The notes beneath the pieces were generated by a model. That model had not been told where the DNA came from and did no database searches. It was given only the letters and a program-made list of their open reading frames with translations. The position numbers were made by a program, and so were the translations under genes. From CBDDEI01 sp965226775 (GTDB taxonomy: Bacteria > Chloroflexota > Dehalococcoidia > SHYD01): DNA of 64,000 nucleotides. Location of the stretch: positions 1,426,001 through 1,490,000 of the forward strand of contig CBDDEI010000002.1 of the NCBI GenBank assembly GCA_965226775.1, written 5' to 3'. Below are positions 1 to 8,512 of this stretch, piece by piece; position 1 is the first letter of the stretch; each line of letters starts with the position of its first letter.

Positions 1-55
1 TGATTTCTTACGAGTTCGAGAAGTTGTTTAGGGGTTAGGACGGAGGTTGGTTCTC

Positions 56-1087
56 ATGATAGCGAATACAACATATGCCGACGCCGATGGACACGTAATC
101 GAATCAATAGGTGACATTGATGAGTTTCTTCCCGGGAAGTTTGTTTCCGGACGCGGGCTCCCTATCCCTGACCTTGACCGGTGGCATATCTCCCGCGGGG
201 TTGACGAAGAAAAGGCTAGCCCGAGACGTGGGAGGCCGGTGAACGCTGACGAGTGGCTGCAGTTCTTGGACAAGACCGGTCTGCAATGGACCGTCCTCTA
301 TCCTACCTTTGCCCTGGCCGTGGGCCGGATCCACTACGTTGATTGGGCAGTGGACTACTGCAAAGCGTACAATTCCTGGCTCTACGAAAAATTTACCAAA
401 GACAACCCCCAGCTCCATGGCGCCGGCCTGATCCCCTTGCAGGACGTGCCCAGCGCAGTTCAAGAGCTGCGACGCATTGCCACAGAATTGCACATGCCTG
501 CTGCAATGCTGCCGTCCAACGGGTTGCCGCTCCACCTAAGCCATAAATCCTACTGGCCGGTGTATGAGGAAGCAGAGAAGCTAGATATAGCGCTCTCCGT
601 GCACGGCGGAAATTATGAGAATTTAGGTTTCAACACCTTTGCTACAAACCCCGTTGCCCGCTCGCTAGGGATGCCCGTGCCGCAAATGGTTGCGCTTACG
701 GGCATGATTGTAGACGGCGTGTTTGATGCGTTCCCTAAGCTACGCGTCGCTTTCTTGGAGGCGGGCGCAGGTTGGGTGACCCTGGTAATAGACCGCTTGC
801 GACGAGAGCAGGAGTACGGCGGAGTCGAGCTGAAGAAAGATCCCCAGGACTACTTCAAAGAGGGAAGGCTCTTTGTTGGTTGTGAGGGTAATGAAGAAGC
901 CCTGGCGTATGCCATCCAACGCATTGGCTATGAATCGATGCTCTTTGCCTCGGACTTTCCCCATGAAATTTCCATGGAAAACTGTATGGAGGAGATAGAC
1001 GAGATCCTTGAACGAGAAGACATTCCCGAACAATACAAAGCTGAAATCTTAGGGGGTAACGCTCGCCGATTCTACAAACTCGATTAA
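56..1087 (+). CDS. Amidohydrolase_2 (ACMSD-like) metal-dependent hydrolase or decarboxylase, paralogue 1
   Basis: A 343-residue TIM-barrel enzyme of the amidohydrolase_2 family, whose known members hydrolyse or decarboxylate aromatic and muconate-type carboxylates. Visible family motifs are the N-terminal metal-site segment DADGH (about residues 9-13), the barrel histidine in LSVHGGN (about 183) and the C-terminal FASDFPHE block (about 298-305) with the catalytic Asp. The start is ATG 56, because GGAGG at 42-46 sits 9 nt upstream; an in-frame TTG at 47 is less likely. It opens a same-strand run with a binding lipoprotein and two further paralogues. The family is secure; the substrate is unknown, and the neighbouring oxidoreductases make an aromatic or heterocyclic acid plausible. 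Confidence 0.88.
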   Translation: MIANTTYADADGHVIESIGDIDEFLPGKFVSGRGLPIPDLDRWHISRGVDEEKASPRRGRPVNADEWLQFLDKTGLQWTVLYPTFALAVGRIHYVDWAVDYCKAYNSWLYEKFTKDNPQLHGAGLIPLQDVPSAVQELRRIATELHMPAAMLPSNGLPLHLSHKSYWPVYEEAEKLDIALSVHGGNYENLGFNTFATNPVARSLGMPVPQMVALTGMIVDGVFDAFPKLRVAFLEAGAGWVTLVIDRLRREQEYGGVELKKDPQDYFKEGRLFVGCEGNEEALAYAIQRIGYESMLFASDFPHEISMENCMEEIDEILEREDIPEQYKAEILGGNARRFYKLD

Positions 1088-1147
1088 CTAGAGCCCACTA
1101 CTTACGGCAATAGATTTCTCAGAGCGTAGTTCACAAAGGAGAAAGAA

Positions 1148-2884
1148 ATGTTGAGTCTTAACGCAATTAGGTTCCTAGCGATTGCCCTCATGTCTAGCCT
1201 CCTAATGCTAGGATGCGGCTCTCCGGCTGCGCCGGCGGAAGTGGCGCAGCCGTCCAGTCCCGCCGCCACTGCCGTCCCCGCCCCCGCCCCCACGGCGGCT
1301 CCCGAAGCAATGACAAAGCAAGACGACGTTGTGGCTCTGCACCAGGCGTTGGCGTGTGACGAAGGCTCGGAGTTCTGGCGAGTGGATACCCCTCCGAAAC
1401 GAGGCGGGACCTTCATCAAATCAACTACTACGCCGCCAGAGCATGTTGACCCGGTAACTTCTCGGCGCGCCACAACCCACCCTCAAGTCTATGAAAAGCT
1501 AGTAGACTATCGTTCCTGCTACTACGAAGACAGTGTGTTGGTTCCGGACCTAGCCAAGTCTTGGGAACGATCGGTTGACGGTCTTACTTGGACGTTCAAG
1601 TTGCGGGACGACGTGAAGTGGCAGGACCTCCCGCCCGTAAACGGCCGCCAGTTCACCTCTGATGACGTGGCCTGGACGATAGAGTACCAAAAGAGGGCCG
1701 GCGTGTTACGCTCCTACTACGAAGGCGTTACCGCGCAAACACCAGACCCCACCACGGTAGTGATGCAGTTACCTGCTGCTGATACCGACTGGCTCTTGAA
1801 AATGGCGGAGCACCAAAACCCAATACTTCCCCACGAAATAGCTGACGAGTACCCGGATTTCAAACAGGTGGCAGTGGGGACAGGCGCCTTTATGGTCGAC
1901 GAATTCAAACCGGCCATCAGCCTTAAGTACAAGAAAAACCCCAACTACCGGGAAACGGGTGAAGATGGCAAGGCCTTGCCCTATCTGGATGCGGTCGCCA
2001 GCATCATAGTTCCTGATGCAGTCGCTCAGCAGGCTGCCTACAGAGCGGGTCAGCTTGATAACATCGGCCGGCAGGTTGTCCGGAAACGTGAGTTTGAGCA
2101 GATGCTCCGTGATGTTAAGGGCGCTCAGGGCTTTACCGGCGTCGCCCAAGCTATTTGGGGCATACACATCTACCACGGCGTAGACTCTCCCTTCAAGGAC
2201 AAGAGGGTTCGTAAAGCTGTCCAGCTCGCCTTAGACCCTGAGATCATGGTGAGTGTCTATGCGGGTGGAGCTTCGCCGGCTGGATTCCTGCCCGCGGGCG
2301 CACCCTACTCCTGGTCCACTGAAGAGATCCTGAAAAGGTTCAAGCCAGACCCGGAGCAAGCTAAGAAGCTGCTAGCGGAAGCGGGCTTCAAGCCCGGATC
2401 CATTGAGGCAACTCTTTACACCAGCCCCAGAGACGGCGAAGATGCTGAAGCCCTGCAAGTGCAATTACAAAAGGTGGGTTTCAAGACGCCCATTGAAGTA
2501 GATACCATCCACACCACAGTGCGATCATTGAACCATGAATACGTCATAGCCTGGAGCGCGATCACTCCCTCTACCCCCATGACCAGCCGTTGGCTGGGGC
2601 CTCTTGCTATGGGAACGGGTGGATCACGCAATGTGCTTGGGATAAGTGACCCCAAGGTAGATAAGCTCGCCGCCGCTGTCAGTGCGGAGCTAGACCCCAT
2701 GAAGCGCCAGCAGATAGTTAACGAATATCAGGACTATTTGTATGACGAGATGTTCTACGTTCCGCAAGTATCCATCTTCTACTACCAGATGTATGGCTGC
2801 CGGGTTAGGGAAATGCGACCGCCCGGAACAGGGAATGACATCAATGGGATACAGCACGCTTGGATAGATGAGGAAGGCTGCTAA
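1148..2884 (+). CDS. ABC transporter substrate-binding lipoprotein, family 5 (peptide/nickel/opine type)
   Basis: A 578-residue extracytoplasmic solute receptor of the DppA/OppA class. The N-terminus is a lipoprotein signal (about residues 1-22, lipobox MLGC), followed by an Ala/Pro-rich linker (about 24-55) and the bilobed family 5 domain, with the characteristic segment YEKLVDYRSCYYEDSVLVPD near its start. GGAG lies just before ATG 1148. No permease or ATPase is adjacent; DppB/DppC-type permeases occur about 7 kb downstream (10174-12115) and could be its partners. Placement between amidohydrolases suggests it delivers the substrate of this cluster. The ligand cannot be read from the sequence; many family 5 receptors bind non-peptide ligands. 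Confidence 0.9.
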   Translation: MLSLNAIRFLAIALMSSLLMLGCGSPAAPAEVAQPSSPAATAVPAPAPTAAPEAMTKQDDVVALHQALACDEGSEFWRVDTPPKRGGTFIKSTTTPPEHVDPVTSRRATTHPQVYEKLVDYRSCYYEDSVLVPDLAKSWERSVDGLTWTFKLRDDVKWQDLPPVNGRQFTSDDVAWTIEYQKRAGVLRSYYEGVTAQTPDPTTVVMQLPAADTDWLLKMAEHQNPILPHEIADEYPDFKQVAVGTGAFMVDEFKPAISLKYKKNPNYRETGEDGKALPYLDAVASIIVPDAVAQQAAYRAGQLDNIGRQVVRKREFEQMLRDVKGAQGFTGVAQAIWGIHIYHGVDSPFKDKRVRKAVQLALDPEIMVSVYAGGASPAGFLPAGAPYSWSTEEILKRFKPDPEQAKKLLAEAGFKPGSIEATLYTSPRDGEDAEALQVQLQKVGFKTPIEVDTIHTTVRSLNHEYVIAWSAITPSTPMTSRWLGPLAMGTGGSRNVLGISDPKVDKLAAAVSAELDPMKRQQIVNEYQDYLYDEMFYVPQVSIFYYQMYGCRVREMRPPGTGNDINGIQHAWIDEEGC

Positions 2885-2909
2885 CACCGCTAGATATAGG
2901 AGATTCCTA

Positions 2910-3959
2910 ATGGCACAAGCTATGCAGACGCATAAGCCGACAGTCACCGGCATCATTGATGGTGATGGTCACTTCTACGAGCATGATGAGGCGCTCTACC
3001 CCTTCTTCGATCAGAAGAAGTACACAAAGGAGCGCTTGGGAAACTACTACCTGTTTCCGGACTTAGACGGGTTTAGGAGGGCAGGTTTCGGCGAATGTGG
3101 AGATGATGCTCGTGGCTGGCTCAACTTTTTGGATAGTTGTCAGATCCATAGCACCATCATCTACCCAACCGCCGGTCTGGCGTACGCGTTCATTCGAGAT
3201 ACCGAATGGGCCATAGACCTGGCACGCGCCTACAACAACTTCATGTCGGAGACCTACACCAAGGTTAGCCCGCGTCTCATGGCAACTGCGCTCCTCCCAG
3301 TGCAAGACCCACAGGCGGCTGCGGTAGAGCTGCGCCGGGCGGTAACTGAATTGGGATTGGTGGGGGGCATACTCCCCGCACCGGGGCTACTCAGAAGTTA
3401 TGGGGACCCCAGCTTCGACGTGCTCTATAAGGAGGCGCAGTCCCTTGGAACCATGTTGGGAGTACATGGCGCGTCCTACAAAGAGCTGGGGTTAGACTTC
3501 CCACAGACCTCCGTGGGGCCCTTTGGACACGCCGGGTTCAGGTTCGCTCACCCCGCGCAACCTCTAACGCAGATGATCCAGTTCATGAACATGATCTGTT
3601 CAGGGGTTTGGGAGCGCTTTCCCGACCTAAAGGTAGCGTTTTTGGAGACCGGCTGTGGATGGGTGCCCTATTGGGTAGAGCGCATTGACGGCCGCGCGAA
3701 GAAACCAATTGCCACGAATCAATTGAAGAATAGCCCCATTTACTTCCACACGGAGCTCGATGAGCTTGAAGGACTGCGGTGGTTTACGTCGCTCTATGGG
3801 AATGACAGGATCACGTGGGCTTCCGACTACCCTCACGGAGTCACCGTTGAGGAGATTTCCGGCGAAATCGAAGAGTTTGTGGAATCAGACAAGCTGCCCC
3901 AAGATACCAAAGAGCGGGTCCTTCGAGACAATACCAAGGCCTTGTACGGTCTCAAGTAA
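2910..3959 (+). CDS. Amidohydrolase_2 family enzyme, paralogue 2
   Basis: A second ACMSD-like TIM-barrel hydrolase or decarboxylase of about 349 residues. It shows DGDGH (about residues 17-21), LGVHGAS (about 183) and WASDYPHG (about 302-309), matching the metal and catalytic positions of paralogue 1. The longer open frame starts at 2868 inside the upstream gene, but ATG 2910 follows AGGAG by 6 nt and gives the normal N-terminus, so I use 2910. It lies 25 nt after the binding-protein gene and 29 nt before paralogue 3, consistent with one transcript. Paralogues 2 and 3 are closer to each other than to paralogue 1 by eye, for example in the shared segment NYYLFPxLDGxRR. Confidence 0.88.
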   Translation: MAQAMQTHKPTVTGIIDGDGHFYEHDEALYPFFDQKKYTKERLGNYYLFPDLDGFRRAGFGECGDDARGWLNFLDSCQIHSTIIYPTAGLAYAFIRDTEWAIDLARAYNNFMSETYTKVSPRLMATALLPVQDPQAAAVELRRAVTELGLVGGILPAPGLLRSYGDPSFDVLYKEAQSLGTMLGVHGASYKELGLDFPQTSVGPFGHAGFRFAHPAQPLTQMIQFMNMICSGVWERFPDLKVAFLETGCGWVPYWVERIDGRAKKPIATNQLKNSPIYFHTELDELEGLRWFTSLYGNDRITWASDYPHGVTVEEISGEIEEFVESDKLPQDTKERVLRDNTKALYGLK

Positions 3960-3988
3960 GACCACCATCGTGAAGGAGGAAATAGACT

Positions 3989-5008
3989 ATGGGAACTGAA
4001 CTAGTACCAAACATCATAGACGGGGACGGGCACGTTATTGAGTACGACTCCGAGTTGATTCCATACCTAACGCATAAGTATTCGGAAGATGGACTGCGGA
4101 ACTACTACCTGTTCCCAACGTTGGACGGGTGGCGGCGCGGCATTCCCGGCAGAGACTTAGGCTTTGACGCGGAAGGGTGGAACCGCTTCTTCGATTTCTC
4201 AAATATAGATGCTTCAGTCCTGTACCCAACTGCTGGTCTTGGGTTTGGCTTTGCGAAAGATCCCGTATGGGCGGCGGACCTTGCCCACGCCTATAACCTT
4301 TGGCTTTCCGACCACTTCCTAAAGAAGAGCTCGAAACTCATGGGAATCGCAATGCTCCCTGTACAGGACCCGCAGGCGGCGGCTAAAGAGTTGGAGTTTG
4401 CGGTAAAGGAATTAGGGATGGTGGGTGGACTGCTGCCCACACCAGGGCTAAGCATTGCCTATGGGAACGACTCATTTGATCCTCTTTACAAGATGGCTGA
4501 ATCCCTTGGGACGCTCCTTGGGGTTCATGGCGCGTCCCGGCAACATGGAGTCGGAGTTAACTTGGACTACTTGACCGGCAAGGGAAACAGCGGGTCACAA
4601 GGGTTCGTCTTGGCGCACCTGTTTGGGCAGATGTCTCAGTTTACCGACATGATCTACAACAACGTGTGGGATAAGTTCCCTAACCTAAAGGTGTGCTACC
4701 TAGAAGCCGGCTGTGGGTGGGTACCCTACCTCATGGAGCGGATCGATCGCCGTACCAACGGACTGGCGTCTAAAGCCGTCAACAACTCACCCATCTACTT
4801 TCACGCTGAGCTAGAGGAAGACTTTGTGCTAGCGCCGGCGTTGACCTTTGTGGGCGAAGAGCGCTTCATCTACGCATCGGATTACCCCCACGAATCGGAA
4901 GACTCGGCGTCCACGGTCCTTTCGGGGTTCTTGGCCCGGACGGATCTCACGCCAAAGACGAAGCAGCGTATCCTGTGTGACAATATCAAGGAAATGTATA
5001 GCATGTAA
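3989..5008 (+). CDS. Amidohydrolase_2 family enzyme, paralogue 3
   Basis: A third ACMSD-like enzyme, 339 residues, with DGDGH (about residues 11-15), LGVHGAS (about 178) and YASDYPHE (about 296-303). GAAGGAGG precedes ATG 3989 at good spacing. It closely resembles paralogue 2 along its length, suggesting a local duplication. A perfect hairpin follows the stop codon at 5042-5070. A metal-dependent hydrolase or decarboxylase role is inferred from the family; the substrate is unknown. Confidence 0.88.
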   Translation: MGTELVPNIIDGDGHVIEYDSELIPYLTHKYSEDGLRNYYLFPTLDGWRRGIPGRDLGFDAEGWNRFFDFSNIDASVLYPTAGLGFGFAKDPVWAADLAHAYNLWLSDHFLKKSSKLMGIAMLPVQDPQAAAKELEFAVKELGMVGGLLPTPGLSIAYGNDSFDPLYKMAESLGTLLGVHGASRQHGVGVNLDYLTGKGNSGSQGFVLAHLFGQMSQFTDMIYNNVWDKFPNLKVCYLEAGCGWVPYLMERIDRRTNGLASKAVNNSPIYFHAELEEDFVLAPALTFVGEERFIYASDYPHESEDSASTVLSGFLARTDLTPKTKQRILCDNIKEMYSM

Positions 5009-5041
5009 TACGCGGCTACTCCGGTGGAATAGACTACTGCT

Positions 5042-5070
5042 AGGAAGCCCCCGGTACTCGGGGGCTTCCT
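5042..5070 (+). terminator. Hairpin between amidohydrolase 3 and the hydroxylase genes
   Basis: A perfect 11-bp stem (AGGAAGCCCCC pairing with GGGGGCTTCCT) with a 7-nt loop lies 33 nt after the amidohydrolase stop. No U-run follows, so it may be an inefficient terminator, an mRNA 3'-end stabiliser or a polarity element within a longer operon. Confidence 0.6.
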
Positions 5071-5124
5071 GGACAGAGCCGTTTGGCAAACTCTAGATGC
5101 TTCGATAGGGGTACTGATATACGC

Positions 5125-5640
5125 ATGCAGAATCAAGAAGAAACTGAACTCATTCCCATAAGCGTTACGGTTAACGAGACAAAGCACGAAGTCAGCGTAG
5201 AGCCCAGACTTCTTCTTGTGCACTTTCTCAGAGAAAGCCTCTTTCTCACCGGCACGCACGTAGGATGTGATACCAGCCAGTGTGGAGCGTGCACCATCCA
5301 CCTGGACGGTCGAGCGGTCAAGTCCTGTACCATCCTCGCGGTTCAAGCAAATGGCGCAGAGATCACGACCATCGAAGGTCTTGGAAGCGACGGCGCACTA
5401 GACCCCGTGCAAGAAGGCTTTCATGAGCGCCACGGTCTACAGTGCGGCTACTGCACGCCGGGCATGATTATGGCCATTGCGTACCTGCTAAAGACGAACC
5501 CTAGTCCCACCGAGCATGAAATCAAGGAAGCGATAAAGGGGAATATTTGCCGTTGCACTGGCTATATCAACATTGTCAAGGCGGCGCAATGGGCGGCCCA
5601 ACACTTAGGCGAGAGTGAAGTTTCCCGTGTATCCTCCTAA
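5125..5640 (+). CDS. [2Fe-2S] small subunit of a xanthine-dehydrogenase/CO-dehydrogenase-type hydroxylase (CoxS-like)
   Basis: A 171-residue electron-transfer subunit carrying two [2Fe-2S] clusters. The plant-ferredoxin-type motif GCDTSQCGACTIHLDG is near residues 47-62; the second cluster is formed by CGYCTPGM (about 106) and CRCTGY (about 142). The length fits the roughly 160-residue CoxS/NdhS/HcrC family. ATG 5125 is preferred over an in-frame TTG at 5083. It overlaps the next gene, the FAD subunit, by 26 nt, so translation is probably coupled. The molybdenum-binding large subunit expected in such a complex is absent from the window. The substrate is unknown. Confidence 0.92.
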   Translation: MQNQEETELIPISVTVNETKHEVSVEPRLLLVHFLRESLFLTGTHVGCDTSQCGACTIHLDGRAVKSCTILAVQANGAEITTIEGLGSDGALDPVQEGFHERHGLQCGYCTPGMIMAIAYLLKTNPSPTEHEIKEAIKGNICRCTGYINIVKAAQWAAQHLGESEVSRVSS

Positions 5641-6508
5641 GTTCAAATACCTCACACCACATTCACTCGAAGAGACGCTAAGCCTGCTGGGCCAGTACGG
5701 GGACGAGGCAAAGCTACTCGCGGGCGGGCATAGCCTTATCCCTGCCATGAAGCTACGCCTGCTGGAGCCCGGCTACCTCATCGACCTGGCCCATGTGCCC
5801 GATCTGCATGGTACTCGGGTAGAGGGTGACGACTTAGTCATCGGCGCGCTTACTGTGCATGCAGACGTTGCCTCTTCAGAGCTGGTGCGCCGGCACTTGC
5901 CGGGCTTAGCCGAAGCGGCATCCGTTATAGCCGACGTACAGGTACGGAACCGGGGCACTATTGGCGGGAGTGTTGCCCACGCAGACCCCGGAGCCGACTT
6001 TCCTGTAATGCTTACCGCCTTGGATGCCACCTTTGTAGCGGTATCCGCATCTGCGACCAGGAAGATAGCTGCCACGGATTTCTTCATCGATCTCTTTACC
6101 ACGGCGCTTGCCCTTGATGAGGTGCTGATGGAGGTCCGGGTTCCCTTACAGCCGCCTGGAACGGGAACGGCGTACTGTAAGCTGGAGCACCCCGCTTCTG
6201 GCTATGTAGTAGTCAGCGCTGGAGCCCGCGTGGCTTGCGATCCATCCGGACGGTGCACCTTTGCCCAAGTAGCGGTCGGCGGACTTGGCGGCAGCCCGTT
6301 ACGGGCTTCGGCCACGGAGGAGTCGCTCCTAGGCCAATCGCTTACTCCAGAGGTCATACAAGCAGCTGTGGCTAAGACGGCCGATCTTGGCGAGCCGGAT
6401 GATGACCTTTACGCAAGCGCCGAGTACAAAAAGCACCTTGCGACTGTTTACGCTCGTCGTGCGGTAGAAACCGCTGCAGGCAGGGTAGGCGGAGGCGGCT
6501 TCCAGTGA
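5615..6508 (+). CDS. FAD-binding medium subunit of a molybdenum hydroxylase (CoxM-like)
   Basis: A 297-residue flavoprotein subunit that passes electrons between the iron-sulfur subunit and an acceptor in CO-dehydrogenase/xanthine-dehydrogenase-type enzymes. The FAD motifs LLAGGHSLIPAMKLRL (about residues 35-50) and NRGTIGGSVAHADPGAD (about 110-126) are both intact. The start is GTG 5615, with another GTG at 5627 possible. A CO dehydrogenase flavoprotein C-terminal domain follows (about 185-290). It pairs with the overlapping upstream small subunit. Confidence 0.92.
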   Translation: MKFPVYPPKFKYLTPHSLEETLSLLGQYGDEAKLLAGGHSLIPAMKLRLLEPGYLIDLAHVPDLHGTRVEGDDLVIGALTVHADVASSELVRRHLPGLAEAASVIADVQVRNRGTIGGSVAHADPGADFPVMLTALDATFVAVSASATRKIAATDFFIDLFTTALALDEVLMEVRVPLQPPGTGTAYCKLEHPASGYVVVSAGARVACDPSGRCTFAQVAVGGLGGSPLRASATEESLLGQSLTPEVIQAAVAKTADLGEPDDDLYASAEYKKHLATVYARRAVETAAGRVGGGGFQ

Positions 6509-6552
6509 GCTTACTGCGGCTTGGCAGACGCCGCGGCCCTCTTTCCTAGAGC

Positions 6553-7905
6553 GTGAATGGTTTGTATAACTACCCCAGAATTTTAAAATGGGTGCTTGGT
6601 AGGGATAACGCGTCGCCCCGATTTTTCTACGGATGGATAATAGTAGCGCTCGCGCTGCTCAGCGCCTTCTGGGGAGGCGGCACCATACAGTTTGGCTTCC
6701 CGGTCATGCTCAAGCCGTTAAGCCAAGACTTCGGCATCTCTCGGACTGCCGGCGTTCTTGGGTTAACTATCGCCACTCTGGTGGGGGATCTTACCGCTCC
6801 CATCAACGGGATTCTGGTCGATAGGAAGGGCGCCCGGCTTGTGGTGACGGTTAGCGCAGCGGTTACCGGGCTCGCGTTTCTCTTGTTAGCATTTACTCAA
6901 AACTATTGGATGTTCTTGCTTGTATTCGGCGTCGTGATGGGCGTCGTGCGGCCCTCTTTGCAGCGGACGGGTGCGCAAGCCCTCGTGGCCAAATGGTTTG
7001 TTCGCAGGCGTGGCCGCGCGGTGACTTATAGCACGTTAGGTATGCCCATATCCGCAGTGCTAGTGGTGCCGGCAACAGAATGGATAGTGTCTAATTTTGA
7101 CTGGCGCATTGCTTTCCTGGCCTTTGGCGTAGGGACCTTGCTTATGCTTGTGGTGCCCTGCGCCCTTCTTATGAGAAGCACACCGGAAGAGATGGGGATG
7201 CGCCCGGACGGAGACCCTCCTGCGAACACGCTTGCCGCCGCTGACCCCAATAGAACCGCAGGCAGCGTGCCTGTAAATGCAACCGAGGAAATAAGCTGGG
7301 CTGCTCAGGAGGCCCTCCATAGTCGAGCATTCTGGATGCTGGCCCTTGGTTTCGCAACCGTCGGGTTGGCTGCTTCCATTCTGCCCTTGCACATGTTTCC
7401 CTACTTCACTGATATTGGCCTCTCATCTGCTGAAGCCGCGTCTGCCAGTGTCTTCTTTGGCGTGACTGTCATATCCTCTCGCCTGCTGTTTTGGGGGTAT
7501 TTTCTGGAGCGCCTGCCCATCCAGCGTTCGCTGGTTCTCTGGGGTATGCTCATGACAGCTGCGCTGGTCACGATGCTGGCTGTCCGGAACCTCAGCTTGG
7601 CATATCTGGCAGCCATGACCTTCGGCCTGGCGATGGGCGGCACAGCGCCCTTGAATACGATCACTTTGGCGCGTTACTTTGGCCGCGCGCAACTGGGCAC
7701 TATCATAGGGGTAGCTACGCTAACGGGGATAGCGAACAGCGTACTGGGGCCGCTCATGCCCAGCGTGGTGTTTGATATTACCGGCAGCTACCAGGGCGCT
7801 TTTGCCGTAGCCGCTCTCATGAGCCTGGCGGGTATTCTGACTTTCGCTTTAGCAGGGGCGCCCCAGGCTCCTATGAGCATGCGAACGACCAGGACCGCTA
7901 GCTGA
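6553..7905 (+). CDS. MFS transporter, oxalate/formate or monocarboxylate antiporter-like
   Basis: A 450-residue polytopic membrane protein with about 12 predicted transmembrane segments. The first segment, FYGWIIVALALLSAFWGGG, and the following extracellular and loop pattern are typical of OxlT/monocarboxylate-type MFS carriers. The conserved loop between segments 2 and 3 reads GILVDRKGARLV. A central hydrophilic loop (about residues 215-255) separates the two halves. The start is GTG 6553 with no strong Shine-Dalgarno, so the exact start is uncertain. Its position between the flavoprotein subunit and the CoxG-like gene suggests it moves a substrate or product of the pathway across the membrane. 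Confidence 0.85.
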   Translation: MNGLYNYPRILKWVLGRDNASPRFFYGWIIVALALLSAFWGGGTIQFGFPVMLKPLSQDFGISRTAGVLGLTIATLVGDLTAPINGILVDRKGARLVVTVSAAVTGLAFLLLAFTQNYWMFLLVFGVVMGVVRPSLQRTGAQALVAKWFVRRRGRAVTYSTLGMPISAVLVVPATEWIVSNFDWRIAFLAFGVGTLLMLVVPCALLMRSTPEEMGMRPDGDPPANTLAAADPNRTAGSVPVNATEEISWAAQEALHSRAFWMLALGFATVGLAASILPLHMFPYFTDIGLSSAEAASASVFFGVTVISSRLLFWGYFLERLPIQRSLVLWGMLMTAALVTMLAVRNLSLAYLAAMTFGLAMGGTAPLNTITLARYFGRAQLGTIIGVATLTGIANSVLGPLMPSVVFDITGSYQGAFAVAALMSLAGILTFALAGAPQAPMSMRTTRTAS

Positions 7906-7933
7906 ATCCATTGGATAAAGGAGGCCTTCAACA

Positions 7934-8398
7934 ATGAAACTAGATGGCTCGTATAGTTTTGATGCGCCACGGGATATAGTGTGGGATATCTTGCAAGACC
8001 CAGTAGCGCTCAGAAACTGCATCCCAGGCGTTGAAACCTTTGAGCAAACTGGGCCTAACGAATACTCAGCAACGATCAGGATGGGAGTAGCTTCTATCAA
8101 GGGGACGTATACCAGCAAGATTCGGGTTTTTGACCAGGAACGCCCGTCCCATTACAAGTTAGCGATAGAAGCCCAGGGTAAACCTGGCTTTGTTAGAGGC
8201 GACGCCTTAGTAGAACTAAAGGAAGAAGCGCCGTCCAAAACCACCGTACTGTGGTCGGGCGATGGAACGATCGCGGGGCCGATAGCCACGGTTGGCCAGC
8301 GCATCATGAGCGGTGTAGCAAAGATGACCATAGACCAGCTATGGAAATCTATGGATGAGCAGATCAGGACCCTGGGCCGGACAAATCCTGGCCCATAG
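7934..8398 (+). CDS. CoxG-like SRPBCC family protein
   Basis: A 154-residue protein of the carbon monoxide dehydrogenase subunit G family (START/SRPBCC fold). The N-terminal motif KLDGSYSFDAPRDIVWDILQ and the segment LRNCIPGVETFE are diagnostic. CoxG in carboxydotrophs helps anchor CO dehydrogenase to the membrane; homologues accompany many other molybdenum hydroxylases. AAAGGAGG precedes ATG 7934. It is the last gene of the same-strand run that began at 56 and supports the view that the CoxS/CoxM-like pair belongs to a full complex whose large subunit is encoded elsewhere. Confidence 0.88.
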   Translation: MKLDGSYSFDAPRDIVWDILQDPVALRNCIPGVETFEQTGPNEYSATIRMGVASIKGTYTSKIRVFDQERPSHYKLAIEAQGKPGFVRGDALVELKEEAPSKTTVLWSGDGTIAGPIATVGQRIMSGVAKMTIDQLWKSMDEQIRTLGRTNPGP

Positions 8399-8512
8399 GC
8401 AATGCCTAGGCCCTTACCCACGGGCTCTTAGAACGGGTGAGCTCTGGCCATGCAGGCCTCTTCTTGCCGGGCCAAGACCGTCTAGCGCCAGAGAGGCAGC
8501 GCTCCCAAGTTC

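Noticed and set aside
2868..2909. Longer start for amidohydrolase 2
   Set aside because: It overlaps the binding-protein gene and lacks an RBS, while ATG 2910 has AGGAG at correct spacing.
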